Positions 42,433-53,596 of a stretch of DNA of 64,000 nucleotides are shown here, in pieces (position 1 is the stretch's first letter; every line of letters starts with the position of its first letter). This stretch comes from [Actinomadura] parvosata subsp. kistnae (GTDB lineage Bacteria; Actinomycetota; Actinomycetes; Streptosporangiales; Streptosporangiaceae), in contig NZ_OOHJ01000013.1 of assembly GCF_900323885.1 (NCBI RefSeq), forward strand, positions 62,001-126,000, given 5' to 3'. A program made the position numbers and the translations under genes. The notes under the pieces are model-generated. The model saw only the letters and a list, made by a program, of their open reading frames with translations, had not been told where the DNA came from and searched no databases.

Positions 42433-42543
42433 GACGCCTTCCTCCCTCTAGAACGGCTTCGGCGCCATCTTCGCAGGACCGGCATACCGACTGGTAGGTA
42501 ACTCAGGTCACAAGTGCATATGGACGCGCCCGGCCCGCGTGAA

Positions 42544-42567
42544 GTAAGCAAGTAGGAAGTTACTTAC
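42544..42567. promoter_or_regulatory. Operator-like inverted repeat before the GMC gene
   Basis: Arms GTAAGCAAGT (42544-42553) and AGTTACTTAC (42558-42567) match in 8 of 10 positions around AGGA, 16 nt before the GMC ATG. The GTAAGt core also appears in the boxes before both P450 genes downstream. Confidence 0.5.
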
Positions 42568-42583
42568 CCCATGGAGGGGTGTC

Positions 42584-44131
42584 ATGGAGTACGACTATGT
42601 GATCGTCGGGGCGGGCTCGGCCGGCTGCGTGCTGGCCGCCAGGCTGACCGAAGACCCCGGCGTGTCGGTGGCGCTGGTCGAGGCGGGCGGGAAGGACGAC
42701 AAGCTCGAGATCCGCATGCCGGCCGGCTTCGCCAAGCTGTTCAAGACCGAGTACGACTGGGCGTTCCTGACGGCCAAGCAGAGCGAGATGTCCGGCCGCG
42801 AGCTCTACTGGCCGCGCGGCCGGGTGCTGGGCGGCTCCTCCTCGCTCAACGCCCAGATGTGGGTGCGCGGCTGCCAGCAGGACTACGACCAGTGGGGCGT
42901 CCCCGGCTGGGCCTACGACGACGTGCTGCCGTACTTCACCAAGGCCGAGCGCCGCGTCGGCAGCAACGAGGGCGGCGTCTACGGCACCGACGGTCCGCTC
43001 TACATCTCCGAGCTGCGCAGCCCCAACGTCACCACCGCCGCCTTCCTGAAGGCGTGCGAGGAGCTCGGCCACACCCGCCTGGCCGAGCTGAACGGCCGCT
43101 CCAACGAGGGCTACTGCCCCACCCCCGTCACCCAGAACCGCGGCCGGAGGTGGAGCGCCGCCGACGCGTACCTGCGGCCCGCCCTGTCCAGGCCCAACCT
43201 GCACGTGATCACCAACACCACCGTCGACCGGGTGACGTTCGACGGCAAGCGCGCCACGGGCATCGAGCACAGCGGCGGCGCCCCGATCAGGGCCAGGCTG
43301 GAGGTCATCCTGGCGGCCGGCGCGATCGGCTCGCCGTACCTGCTGCTGCGCTCCGGCGTGGGCGCGCCCGACGAGCTGCGCGACGCCGGGGTGCCGATCG
43401 TGCACGAGCTGCCCGAGGTCGGCAAGAACCTCCAGGACCACCTGTCGAGTGGCGTGTTCGTCGAGTGCAAGCAACCGGTGACGCTCACCAAGGCCGAGTC
43501 GCTGGTCAACCTGCTGCGTTACATCGTCCTGCGCTCCGGCATGCTCACCACGAACGTCGGGGAGGCCGTCGCGTTCATCAGGACCTCGCCCGAGGAGCCC
43601 GCGCCCGACATCGAGCTGGTCTTCGCGCCGGTGCCGTTCGTCGACCACGGCTTCACCCCGCCGACCGGCCACGGGCTCACCGTCGGCGTCGTGCTGCTGC
43701 AGCCGGAGAGCCGCGGCCGCATCGGGCTGAGCGGCCGGGACGTCGTGATCGACCCCGGCTACCTGACGGCCGAGGCCGACGTCAAGCGCCTGGTCGAAGG
43801 GCTGAAGGCGGCCAAGCACGTGTTCGCCACCACCGCGATGAAGCCGTACGCGGGCGGGCCGATGGCGCCCTACTGGGGGCCGGAGAGCGACGAGGAGCTG
43901 GCCCAGTGGGTACGCGAGCGCGGCGAGACCCTCTACCACCCGGTCGGGAGCTGCCGCATGGGCACCGACGAGACCTCGGTGGTGGACCCTGAGCTGCGCG
44001 TGCGCGGTATCCAGGGGCTCAGGGTCGTGGACGTCTCGATCATGCCGACGCTCAACCGCGGCCACACCCACGCGCCCGCCATCATGATCGGCGAGAAGGG
44101 AGCCGACCTGATCAGGGCGAGCAAGGCTTGA
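42584..44131 (+). CDS. GMC-family FAD oxidoreductase (choline-dehydrogenase-like)
   Basis: 515 aa. DYVIVGAGSAGCVLAARL binds the FAD ADP part, GRVLGGSSSLNAQMWVRG is GMC signature 1, and ILAAGAIGSPYLLLRSGVG signature 2. HPVGSCRMG contains the catalytic His, and NRGHTHAPAIMIGEKGADLI the second conserved residue and the C-terminal FAD contact. It oxidises an alcohol to an aldehyde or ketone. The P450 gene follows after 31 nt. Confidence 0.93.
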   Translation: MEYDYVIVGAGSAGCVLAARLTEDPGVSVALVEAGGKDDKLEIRMPAGFAKLFKTEYDWAFLTAKQSEMSGRELYWPRGRVLGGSSSLNAQMWVRGCQQDYDQWGVPGWAYDDVLPYFTKAERRVGSNEGGVYGTDGPLYISELRSPNVTTAAFLKACEELGHTRLAELNGRSNEGYCPTPVTQNRGRRWSAADAYLRPALSRPNLHVITNTTVDRVTFDGKRATGIEHSGGAPIRARLEVILAAGAIGSPYLLLRSGVGAPDELRDAGVPIVHELPEVGKNLQDHLSSGVFVECKQPVTLTKAESLVNLLRYIVLRSGMLTTNVGEAVAFIRTSPEEPAPDIELVFAPVPFVDHGFTPPTGHGLTVGVVLLQPESRGRIGLSGRDVVIDPGYLTAEADVKRLVEGLKAAKHVFATTAMKPYAGGPMAPYWGPESDEELAQWVRERGETLYHPVGSCRMGTDETSVVDPELRVRGIQGLRVVDVSIMPTLNRGHTHAPAIMIGEKGADLIRASKA

Positions 44132-44150
44132 CGTAAGTGGTCACTTGCGT
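44128..44150 (+). promoter_or_regulatory. Palindromic box before the first P450 gene
   Basis: TTGACGTAAGTG (44128-44139) begins an 18-of-20 palindrome, ACGTAAGTGGTCACTTGCGT (44131-44150). The 12-mer ends 23 nt before the ATG. The identical 12-mer with the same 23-nt distance precedes the second P450 gene. TTGAC could also be a -35 element. Confidence 0.65.
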
Positions 44151-44162
44151 AGGGTCGTGGGT

Positions 44163-45416
44163 ATGACTCTGCCCGCGGATCTCGACCTGTCGCAGATCCC
44201 GTTCTGGGAGCGGTCGCAGGCCGAGCGCATGGCGGCCTTCCGCAAGCTGCGCGAGCTCGGCCGCCCCGTGTTCGTGCCGGAGCAGGCCGTGCCGTTCATC
44301 GGCGGCGGCCCCGGCTACTACGCGCTGGTGCGTCACGCCGACGTCACCGAGGCCAGCAGGAACGCGGCCGTCTTCAGCAGCGAGCCGTGCGCCAACAGCA
44401 TCCCCGACATGCCGCGCTGGCTCAGCGTGTACTTCGGCTCCATGATCAACATGGACGACCCCGCGCACGCGCGGCTGCGCCGCATCGTGTCGCGGGCGTT
44501 CACGCCGCGCATCCTCGCGAAGATGGAGGAGGACCTGGCGCGGGCCGCCGCCGAGATCGTGGACCGGGCGATCGAGGAGGGGCCCGGCGACTTCGTCGCC
44601 CAGGTGGCCGCCAGGCTTCCCGTACGGGTCATCTGCGACATGATGGGCATCCCCGCGAAATTTCATGACATGGTGCTGCGGCGGACGAACGTCATCCTCG
44701 GCAACGCCGACCCCGAGTACACCGGCATCTCACCCGGCTACAGCCGCGTCAACGTCGCCCGCGGCCTGGCCAGGCTGCTGCACGCCGGCCACTCGCTCAA
44801 CCGGCTGGCCGCCCGCCTCGGCGACGAGCGGCGCCGGCGGCCCACCGGCGACCTGGTCAGCCTGCTCGTCAACGGGGAGGAGCGGCTCACCTCGCAGCAG
44901 CTCGGCTCGTTCTTCATCCTGCTGGTGGTGGCGGGCAGCGAGACCACGCGCAACGCGATCGCGTACGGGCTCAAGCTCCTCACCGACCACCCCGGGCAGC
45001 GCGAGCTGCTGCTGGCGGACTTCGACGGGCGCGTGGCCGGGGCCTGCGACGAGATCGTCCGCTACGCCACGCCGGTCATCCAGTTCCGCCGCACGCTCAC
45101 CCGGGACCACGAGATGAACGGCACGGCGTACAAGAAGGGTGACAAGGTGCTGCTCTTCTACAACTCCGCCAACCGCGACGAGTCCGTCTTCCACGACCCC
45201 GACGCGTTCGACATCACCCGCGACCCCAACCCGCACGTCGGCTTCGGCGGCCCCGGCCCGCACTACTGCCTGGGCGCGCACCTGGCGCGCAGGGAGATGA
45301 CCGTGATGTTCCGGGAGCTGTTCACCCGGCTGCCGGACGCCAGGGCGGTCGGCGAGCCCTCCTTCCTGCTGTCGAACTTCATCAACGGGGTCAAGCATCT
45401 GCGGTGGGCGTTCTGA
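44163..45416 (+). CDS. Cytochrome P450, CYP125/CYP142-like
   Basis: 417 aa. SMINMDDPAHARLRRIVSRAFTPR is the B'/C region typical of actinobacterial steroid and branched-lipid terminal hydroxylases; the I-helix is LLVVAGSETTRNAIAYG, ExxR is DEIVRYATP, and the heme loop GFGGPGPHYCLGAHLARREMTV. It is about 60-65% similar by eye to the P450 at 47618. Together with the acyl-CoA ligase and GMC gene, it could oxidise a side chain to an acid for CoA activation (inference). No redox partner is adjacent. Confidence 0.92.
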   Translation: MTLPADLDLSQIPFWERSQAERMAAFRKLRELGRPVFVPEQAVPFIGGGPGYYALVRHADVTEASRNAAVFSSEPCANSIPDMPRWLSVYFGSMINMDDPAHARLRRIVSRAFTPRILAKMEEDLARAAAEIVDRAIEEGPGDFVAQVAARLPVRVICDMMGIPAKFHDMVLRRTNVILGNADPEYTGISPGYSRVNVARGLARLLHAGHSLNRLAARLGDERRRRPTGDLVSLLVNGEERLTSQQLGSFFILLVVAGSETTRNAIAYGLKLLTDHPGQRELLLADFDGRVAGACDEIVRYATPVIQFRRTLTRDHEMNGTAYKKGDKVLLFYNSANRDESVFHDPDAFDITRDPNPHVGFGGPGPHYCLGAHLARREMTVMFRELFTRLPDARAVGEPSFLLSNFINGVKHLRWAF

Positions 45417-45459
45417 GATGCCCGGTGACGGAAGATCCGGCGTGCTAGGTTTCGCAGTC

Positions 45460-46299
45460 ATGGAGATCAGGACTATCCACGCCAATGGGGTGGAGTTCGC
45501 GTATCTATCGTTGGGGGAGGGGCCGCTGGCGCTCTGCCTGCACGGCTTCCCCGACACCGCGCACACCTGGCGGCACCTGATGCCCGCGCTGGCCGAGCGC
45601 GGCTACCGCGCGGTCGCCCCCTTCCTGCGCGGCTACGCGCCCACCGAGATCCCCGCCGACGGCGCCTACGAGGACGCCGCGCTGGTCGCCGACGTGCGCG
45701 CGCTGCACGAGGAGCTGGGCGGCGGGGACGACGCCGTCGTCATCGGGCACGACTGGGGCGCCTTCCCCGCCTACGCCACCGCCGGGCGCTTCCGCCGCGC
45801 CGTCACCCTCGCCGTGCCGCCGCCCGGCTCGCTGGCCGGCGGCTTCTTCGACTACGAGCAGCTCAAGCGCTCCTTCTACATCTTCCTCTTCCAGACCGCG
45901 CTCGCCGAGACCGCCGCCGCCACGCCCGGCTTCATCGACAACCTCTGGCGCGACTGGTCGCCCGGCTACGACGCCCGCGAGGACCTGGAGTTCGTCCGGC
46001 GCAGCCTCGGAGACCCCGCCAACCTCGCCGCCGCCATCGGCTACTACCGCGCCATGCTCGGCACCACCCCGCCCTCCGGCCGCTACCCCGCCGTCGAACA
46101 GCCCGTCAGCGGGCCCGTCCTCTACCTGCACGGGGCACAGGACGGGTGCCTGAGCGCCGACCTCGCCAAGGGCGCGCTGGAGCACCTGCCGGCGGGGTCG
46201 CGGGCCGAGCAGGTGGCCGGGGCCGGGCACTTCCTGCACCTCGAACGGCCCGGCGAGGTCAACCGGCTCATCCTCGACTGGCTCGGCCCGGCCTCCTGA
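45460..46299 (+). CDS. Alpha/beta hydrolase, epoxide-hydrolase/dehalogenase-like
   Basis: 279 aa from the ATG at 45460; an earlier ATG at 45418 touches the P450 stop. LCLHGFPDTAHTWRHLMPALAERGYRAVAPFLRGY is the oxyanion and nucleophile-fold region, VVIGHDWGAFPAY has an Asp nucleophile (GHDWG), which points to epoxide hydrolase or haloalkane dehalogenase rather than esterase, and GAGHFLHLERPGEV carries the His. No ribosome site is visible and TAGGTT lies 11 nt upstream, so the mRNA may be leaderless. Confidence 0.88.
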   Translation: MEIRTIHANGVEFAYLSLGEGPLALCLHGFPDTAHTWRHLMPALAERGYRAVAPFLRGYAPTEIPADGAYEDAALVADVRALHEELGGGDDAVVIGHDWGAFPAYATAGRFRRAVTLAVPPPGSLAGGFFDYEQLKRSFYIFLFQTALAETAAATPGFIDNLWRDWSPGYDAREDLEFVRRSLGDPANLAAAIGYYRAMLGTTPPSGRYPAVEQPVSGPVLYLHGAQDGCLSADLAKGALEHLPAGSRAEQVAGAGHFLHLERPGEVNRLILDWLGPAS

Positions 46300-46318
46300 C
46301 CGGCCCTTATCGGCTGGG

Positions 46319-46366
46319 CTTGAGTGCGGTGCTGCTTGAGTACGGTGCTGCTTGCGTGCGGTGATC
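46319..46366. repeat. 16-bp tandem repeat, three units, at the methyltransferase 3' end
   Basis: Units 46319-46334, 46335-46350 and 46351-46366 (cttgagtgcggtgctg and variants). The third reaches into the TGA stop of the minus-strand methyltransferase gene, and its last coding bases (cttcagtacgacgatc, 46374-46389) are a diverged copy. Confidence 0.8.
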
Positions 46367-47386
46367 AGCGGGGCTTCAGTACGACGATCAGGGGGTGCTG
46401 CCCCGACAGGCTCACCTCGACCACCTCCTCCACCGCGAACCCGCGCGGCACCCCGTCGTGCACCAGCGCCACGGCCAGCCCGTCCGGCGCCAGCACCCGC
46501 CGCACCTCCCGCCACAGCGGGCCAGGCCCCGGGCGAGCAGGCCGGCGGGCGGGACCTGGCGTCCCCAGGGCGGGTTCACCAGCACCCGGTCCGCGCACCC
46601 GTCCTCCACCGGTATCCGCCCGCCATCGGCCACCGCCCACGCGAGCGCCGCCCCCGCCGCCCGGGTGTTGGCGCGGGCGGCCGCGATGGCGGCCGGATCA
46701 CGGTCGAACCCGAGCAGCCGTCCCCTCGTGGCGTCCGGGAGGGTGGCGCTCGCCTCGATCAGGGTGGTGCCCGCGCCGCAGCACGGGTCGAGCACCGTCG
46801 CGGCCCCGGTGAGCCGGGCGAGATGGGCCATGGCGGCGGCCACGGGCGGGTGCAGCGTGCCCGGGATCGAGGCCGTCTTGTACGCCCGCCGGTGCAACGG
46901 CCGCGCCGCCACCCGTACCGCGATGACCGCCTGATCGCCGTCGATCGTCACCCGCCACGACCGCGCGCCGGGCGGCGGCCGGCGGCCGTCGCGGCGGGAG
47001 TGGTACGGCACCCGCGCCGGCCGGGCCAGCTCGGCCCCCACCGCGTCCTCGATCTCGAACCGGGTGTAGTTGCGCCGCCCCACGAACGACGCCGACACCT
47101 CCACCCCGCTCCCGGGGTCGCCCATCAGCGCCGGGTCCACCTCGCGCGCCGCCCGGGCCAGCCGGCGCAGCGCGGCGCGGCCGGGCCCGATCCCGTCGAC
47201 GACGGCGGCGGCCAGCAGCACGTCGTCGGCCGTGCGCAGCCCGAGCAGGTCGGCCCCCGGCCGGGCCTCGAACCACACCTCGCGATGGCGCACCCCGTGC
47301 ACCACGCCCGTAAGTGATCGCCGGATCTCCATGGCCACCAGGGGCTCGATGCCACGCACGGCCCTGGCCACGGCAAAAGTACGCAC
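46365..47386 (-). pseudogene. THUMP/Trm-type RNA methyltransferase, interrupted by one frameshift
   Basis: Start GTG at 47386 behind GGGAGAA (MRTFAVARAVRGIEPLVAMEIRR). The N-terminal ~140 residues look THUMP-like, then VLDPCCGAGTTLIEASATL (SAM loop), LLGFDRDPAAIAAARANTRAAG and VLVNPPWGRQ, the NPPW motif of guanosine-N2 or adenine methyltransferases. The frame breaks after LLARG; one more G in the run at 46527-46530 (C4 on the plus strand) restores GPGPLWREVRRVLAPDGLAVALVHDG and an intact end. Either a recent inactivation or a sequence error; repaired length would be about 340 aa. Confidence 0.8.
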
Positions 47387-47582
47387 CTGTGCTTCTCCCA
47401 CGTCGCGACCCGGGACGGCGCTCGCTCAGCCGTCCCGCATCGCCGGCGGTGGGGTCGTCCGCGACCCGCCGGCGGATCGCTAACGTCGGAAGAAGCAGTA
47501 CACGCGACGCACCCTACGGCCCGCCGCGCCGCAGGAGCCACAGGTTTTCCACGCCACGTACGTACGGTGTACGCCCAACCCA

Positions 47583-47594
47583 TTGACGTAAGTG
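47583..47594 (+). promoter_or_regulatory. 12-bp box before the second P450 gene
   Basis: TTGACGTAAGTG, identical to 44128-44139 and also 23 nt before the start codon. The right half of the palindrome is decayed here (CGCTTTTCC). Confidence 0.6.
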
Positions 47595-47617
47595 CCCGCT
47601 TTTCCAATGATGGCCTC

Positions 47618-48859
47618 ATGAGCGTCCTGGACTTCGACCTGTCGGACCGCGACTTCTGGGCCAGGCCCATGAGCGAGCGCGAGGAGGCGTTCGAGCGGCT
47701 GCGCTCGCTCGGCACCCCGGCCTTCTTCGAGGAAGCGGAGATGGCGTACATGCCCAAGGGGCCGGGCTACTACGCGCTGGTCAGGCACGCCGACATCCTG
47801 GAGGCCAGCCGCAACCCGGAGGTGTTCTGCTCGGGCGACGGCGGCGCGACGAACATCCCCGACATGCCGGCCGAGTTCGCCGAGTACTTCGGGTCGATGA
47901 TCAACATGGACGACCCGCGGCACGCCCGGCTGCGCCGGATCGTCTCCCGCGCGTTCACACCCAAGATGATCAAGCAGTTCGAGTCGGACGTCGAGGCGGC
48001 CGCCGTCGGCATCGTGGACGACCTGCTCGCCAAGGGGCCCGGCTGCGACTTCGTGACCGAGGTGGCCGCCCGCCTGCCCCTGAAGATCATCTGCGACATG
48101 ATGGGCATCCCCGAGCGCGACTACCAGTTCGTCTTCGACCGCTCCAACATCATCCTGGGCGGCTTCGACCCCGAGTACACCGGCGGCGACCTCGACCAGC
48201 TCGCCGAGCGGCTGCTTAACGCCGGCATGGAGCTGCAGCAGCTCGTCCAGGACCTCGCCGCCCACCGCGCCGACCACCCCACCGGCGACCTCACCTCGTC
48301 ACTGGTGAACGCCAACATCGACGGCGAGCGGCTGACCATGCAGGAGCTCGGCTCGTTCTTCATCCTGCTGGTCGTGGCGGGCAACGAGACCACGCGCAAC
48401 GCCATCTCGTACGGCATGCGCCTGCTCACCAAGAACCCCGACCAGCGCGCCCTCTGGCTGGAGGACATCGACGGCCGCGCGCCCGGCGCCGTCGAGGAGA
48501 TCGTCCGGCTGGCCTCCCCGGTGAACTTCATGCGCCGCAAGACCACCAGGGACTTCGAGATGAACGGCCACCTCTACCGCAAGGGGCAGAAGGTCGTGCT
48601 GTTCTACTGGGCCGCCAACCGCGACGCGTCCGTGTTCGACGACCCGCTGCGCTTCGACATCACCCGCCACCCCAACCCGCACGTCGGCTACGGCGGCCCC
48701 GGCCCGCACTTCTGCCTCGGCGCCCACCTGGCCCGGCGGGAGATCACGGTGATGTTCCGCGAGCTGCTGCGGCGCGTGCCGGGCATCGAGGCGGGCAAGC
48801 CCGACCGGCTGCACTCCAGCTTCATCAACGGGATCAAGCACATGGAGTGCACCTTCTAG
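47618..48859 (+). CDS. Cytochrome P450, CYP125/CYP142-like
   Basis: 413 aa from the ATG at 47618. SMINMDDPRHARLRRIVSRAFTPK, I-helix LLVVAGNETTRNAISYG, ExxR EEIVRLASP, heme loop GYGGPGPHFCLGAHLARREITV. It is a paralogue of the P450 at 44163, in the same direction and with the same upstream 12-mer, so a duplicated and jointly regulated pair is likely. The reductase and ferredoxin must be elsewhere. Confidence 0.92.
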   Translation: MSVLDFDLSDRDFWARPMSEREEAFERLRSLGTPAFFEEAEMAYMPKGPGYYALVRHADILEASRNPEVFCSGDGGATNIPDMPAEFAEYFGSMINMDDPRHARLRRIVSRAFTPKMIKQFESDVEAAAVGIVDDLLAKGPGCDFVTEVAARLPLKIICDMMGIPERDYQFVFDRSNIILGGFDPEYTGGDLDQLAERLLNAGMELQQLVQDLAAHRADHPTGDLTSSLVNANIDGERLTMQELGSFFILLVVAGNETTRNAISYGMRLLTKNPDQRALWLEDIDGRAPGAVEEIVRLASPVNFMRRKTTRDFEMNGHLYRKGQKVVLFYWAANRDASVFDDPLRFDITRHPNPHVGYGGPGPHFCLGAHLARREITVMFRELLRRVPGIEAGKPDRLHSSFINGIKHMECTF

Positions 48860-48863
48860 GGCG

Positions 48864-50677
48864 CTACTGGCCGGCCAGGCGGATCTGGTTCATCACCGTA
48901 CGGATGTCGGGCAGCAGCTGCTTGCTCTCCGCCGGGATCGAGATGTAGACGATGGCCGGCAGCTCGCCGCCGGTGTTGATGGCCATCGTCGCGATCGTGG
49001 CCTTCTCGGTGCCCGACGTCAGCGAGTACGCGATCAGCCGCCCCGTCTGGTCGCCCACCTTGATCGGCTGCTGGGCGATCTTCTTGACCTTGTTGTCGTC
49101 GGGGAAGAAGCTGCGCCGCGCGCTCAGCACGACCTGCCTGATCACCGGCTCCAGGTCGTCCGGCTTGTAGTACGAGGCCAGCCGCTGCGACAGCGGGCCC
49201 GACATGATCGTGGCGTACCGGTCGGGGGCCACCTGCACGTACTGGCGGGTGTTGAACCCGTACGTGCCCTTGACCGTGGCCCGCTGGTCGAGCTGCCAGG
49301 TGCCGCCCAGGCGCGGCACGCTGATCCCGGCCCCGGCGTCCGGGACCCGGCCGACGACCGGCGACGCCTTGCCGGTGTAGCGGGGCAGCGGGCCGATCGA
49401 GGTGGCGGACTTCGTGGGGGTCGACTTGGGCGGCGCCGTCGCGGACTGCTCGGCGGCCAGGCTCGCGTTCGACGGCGGGTCCTCACCTGCCAGCGGCCCC
49501 CACAGGAACGCCCACAGCACCGCGGCGACCAGCGCGATGCCGACCGAGCCGCCCAGCGCGTAGATCCAGATGGGCCTGCCCGAGTCCTCGTCCCCCAGGG
49601 CGTCCTGGTCGCCCATCGACTGGTAGTTGTCGCCGAAGACGGTGTTCCACAGCTCCTGCTGGCGCTCCGGCGGCGGGGTGCGGGAGCCGCTGATCTGGCC
49701 GGCCGTGACGAAGCGGTTCTCCGGGTCGGAGGGGTCGCGGCTCAGGTTGGAGCCGGGCCGGCCGGGCTGGTCCTCGCCGGGAGGCATGCCAGGAGGGGCG
49801 CTGGGGGGCGTCTCGATGTTCGGCTGAGCAGAATCCATGGGGCTGGAGGGGACCGCGCGATCGTTCAGGAGGTTCTCGGTGTGCTGGGCGTAGGTGACCG
49901 TGCGCTCGTCGGCCGGGTGCGGCGCGGGCGGCGGCGGGACGGGCGGGCTGCTGTAGATCGCGGTACGCTCGGCCGCCGCGTCGGCGGGAGGCGGTGTCGG
50001 CGCCTGTGGTGGCGCCTGTGGTGGCGTCTGTGGCGGTGACGCCGCCCGGTCGGCCGGCGGCCACGGGGCGGGGCTGGACAGGTTGGACCACGCGCCGGGC
50101 GACGGCGTGGGCGGCTGCGCCCAGGCGGGCACCGGGTCGGCGGGCTGCGGCGCGGGGGGCGGCGTGCCCTTCGAGGACACCTCGGGCCACGCCCCCGGCC
50201 CGGCCGTGCTCTGCGGCGGCGGGGGCGCGTCCTGCCAGGAGGCGCGCACGTCGGGCGAGGAAGCGTTGTCGGGCCAGGACGTGCGCACGTCGGGCGAGGA
50301 GGCGTTGTCGGGCCAGGAGGTCCGCAGGTCCGGCGACGAGGCGTTCTCGGGCCAGGAGGTCCGTACGTTCGGCGAGGACGCGTTCTCCGGCCACGGGTTC
50401 CGCACGTCGGGCGAGGAGGCGTTCTCGGGCCAGGACGTGCGCACGTCAGGGGAGGAGGCGCCGTCCGGCCACGAGGAGTCCTTGCGGGGCGGCTCGGGCC
50501 AGGACGGGTCCTTGCGCGGGGGCTCCGGCCACGACGGGTCGGGCCGGCCCGGCCGCGGGCCTCGGGCCAGGAGGTGGGGACGTCGGCGGGGGAGTCGGCC
50601 CACGCGGGCGAGCTGTCGCGGCGGGGCGGCTCCGGCCAGGAGGAGGGCAGATGAGGTCCGGAATTCTCCGTTGCCAT
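48864..50677 (-). CDS. Single-pass membrane protein with Trp/Pro repeats; frame broken once
   Basis: About 604 aa if one missing G at 50541-50543 is restored (RAGP then DPSWPEPPRKD). Start ATG 50677 behind GGGAGGG; upstream of it third-position GC falls to ~50%, so longer starts are unlikely. A cytoplasmic Pro-rich region holds six 13-residue repeats (SSPDVRTSWPENA), then SGRPIWIYALGGSVGIALVAAVLWAFLWG as one membrane helix, then an extracellular domain of ~190 residues (PRLGGTWQLDQRATVKGTYGF ... IRTVMNQIRLAGQ). The domain is common in Streptosporangiaceae membrane proteins but has no known role. Confidence 0.75.
50240..50475. repeat. 39-bp in-frame repeat (six 13-mers) in the membrane-protein gene
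   Basis: Six 39-bp units, each encoding SSP(D/N)(V/L)R(T/N/A)(S/P)WP(E/D)NA. Adjacent units are 85-95% identical. Two ten-residue copies of WPEPPRKD(P/S)S precede them. Confidence 0.85.
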
Positions 50678-51016
50678 TGCTGCCGGCCCTCCCGAGGTTG
50701 TGTCCGGATGTCCCGTTATATCCGGATTCGACGTCTCACGCATGATCTCATGGGATTTTCCAGGAGATGCAGGTGGTTCCGCAGCGAAACGAGCGAAGCC
50801 ATGAGGATCGGTGGGCGGATCCTGCATCGGCAGGTCACCCCCCGGTCGGTCAGGCTCAGCTGGGTATACCACGGCGACAAGGCTATTCTTGTGGGACGAA
50901 TGAGGTCACAACGGATACATCACCATCAGGTCTCGCCAGACCCGAAGGGTCCATTGTGCCTGCGGACCTCGATCCATAGCCTGCATTCAGCCGAAGAGGT
51001 GCGCTAGGCTTGACAC
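50678..51016. other. Promoter gap between the membrane-protein gene and the leuS leader
   Basis: No gene is supported here. TCCGGAT (50703-50709) and ATCCGGA (50720-50726) form a 7-bp inverted repeat about 30 nt upstream of the membrane-protein start, a possible operator. TAGGCT (51005-51010) is a good -10 for the leuS leader, with the expected start point at or next to the leader ATG. A matching -35 is weak. Confidence 0.5.
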
Positions 51017-51061
51017 ATGCGTTCCGCGACCCTGCTTCTTAGCGGGCCGCGACGGCCCTAG
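51017..51061 (+). CDS. leuS leader peptide (three consecutive Leu codons)
   Basis: ATG to TAG encodes MRSATLLLSGPRRP (14 aa), with Leu codons CTG CTT CTT in a row; CTT is rare in such GC-rich genomes. The -10 TAGGCT ends 6 nt before the ATG, so the message is probably leaderless. The peptide precedes two hairpins and leuS, the classic set-up for ribosome stalling on uncharged leucyl-tRNA. Confidence 0.8.
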   Translation: MRSATLLLSGPRRP

Positions 51062-51115
51062 AAGATCTTCGCCGTCGCGGCTCCACCCCTCGTTGTGTGC
51101 ACGAGGGGTTTTCTT
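51046..51115 (+). promoter_or_regulatory. Attenuator of leuS (two hairpins, terminator)
   Basis: First hairpin: GCCGCGACGGC (51046-51056) with GCCGTCGCGGC (51071-51081), 11 perfect bp; its left arm lies in the last codons and stop region of the leader peptide. Second hairpin: CCCCTCGT (51086-51093) with ACGAGGGG (51101-51108), followed by TTTTCTT, a standard intrinsic terminator. A ribosome stalled on the Leu codons would leave the first hairpin free or change pairing; how this affects the terminator needs folding. Confidence 0.75.
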
Positions 51116-51148
51116 ATGGGTCCGAATCAAGCCAGAAGGACAGTAGCC

Positions 51149-53596
<2,448 letters not shown>

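Noticed and set aside
46500..46560. Programmed frameshift in the methyltransferase
   Set aside because: There is no slippery heptamer or strong downstream structure, and the family is not known to use one; a single-base loss is simpler.
26970..48859. Biosynthetic gene cluster
   Set aside because: Many oxidases and regulators are present, but no PKS, NRPS, terpene synthase, RiPP precursor or other core enzyme is seen.
50743..50872. Longer N-terminus of the repeat-rich membrane protein
   Set aside because: Third-position GC drops to about 50% upstream of 50677, and the best ribosome site is directly before that ATG.
51017..51115. T-box riboswitch before leuS
   Set aside because: No T-box sequence (TGGNACC-type bulge) or specifier stem is visible; a Leu-run leader peptide explains the structure better.
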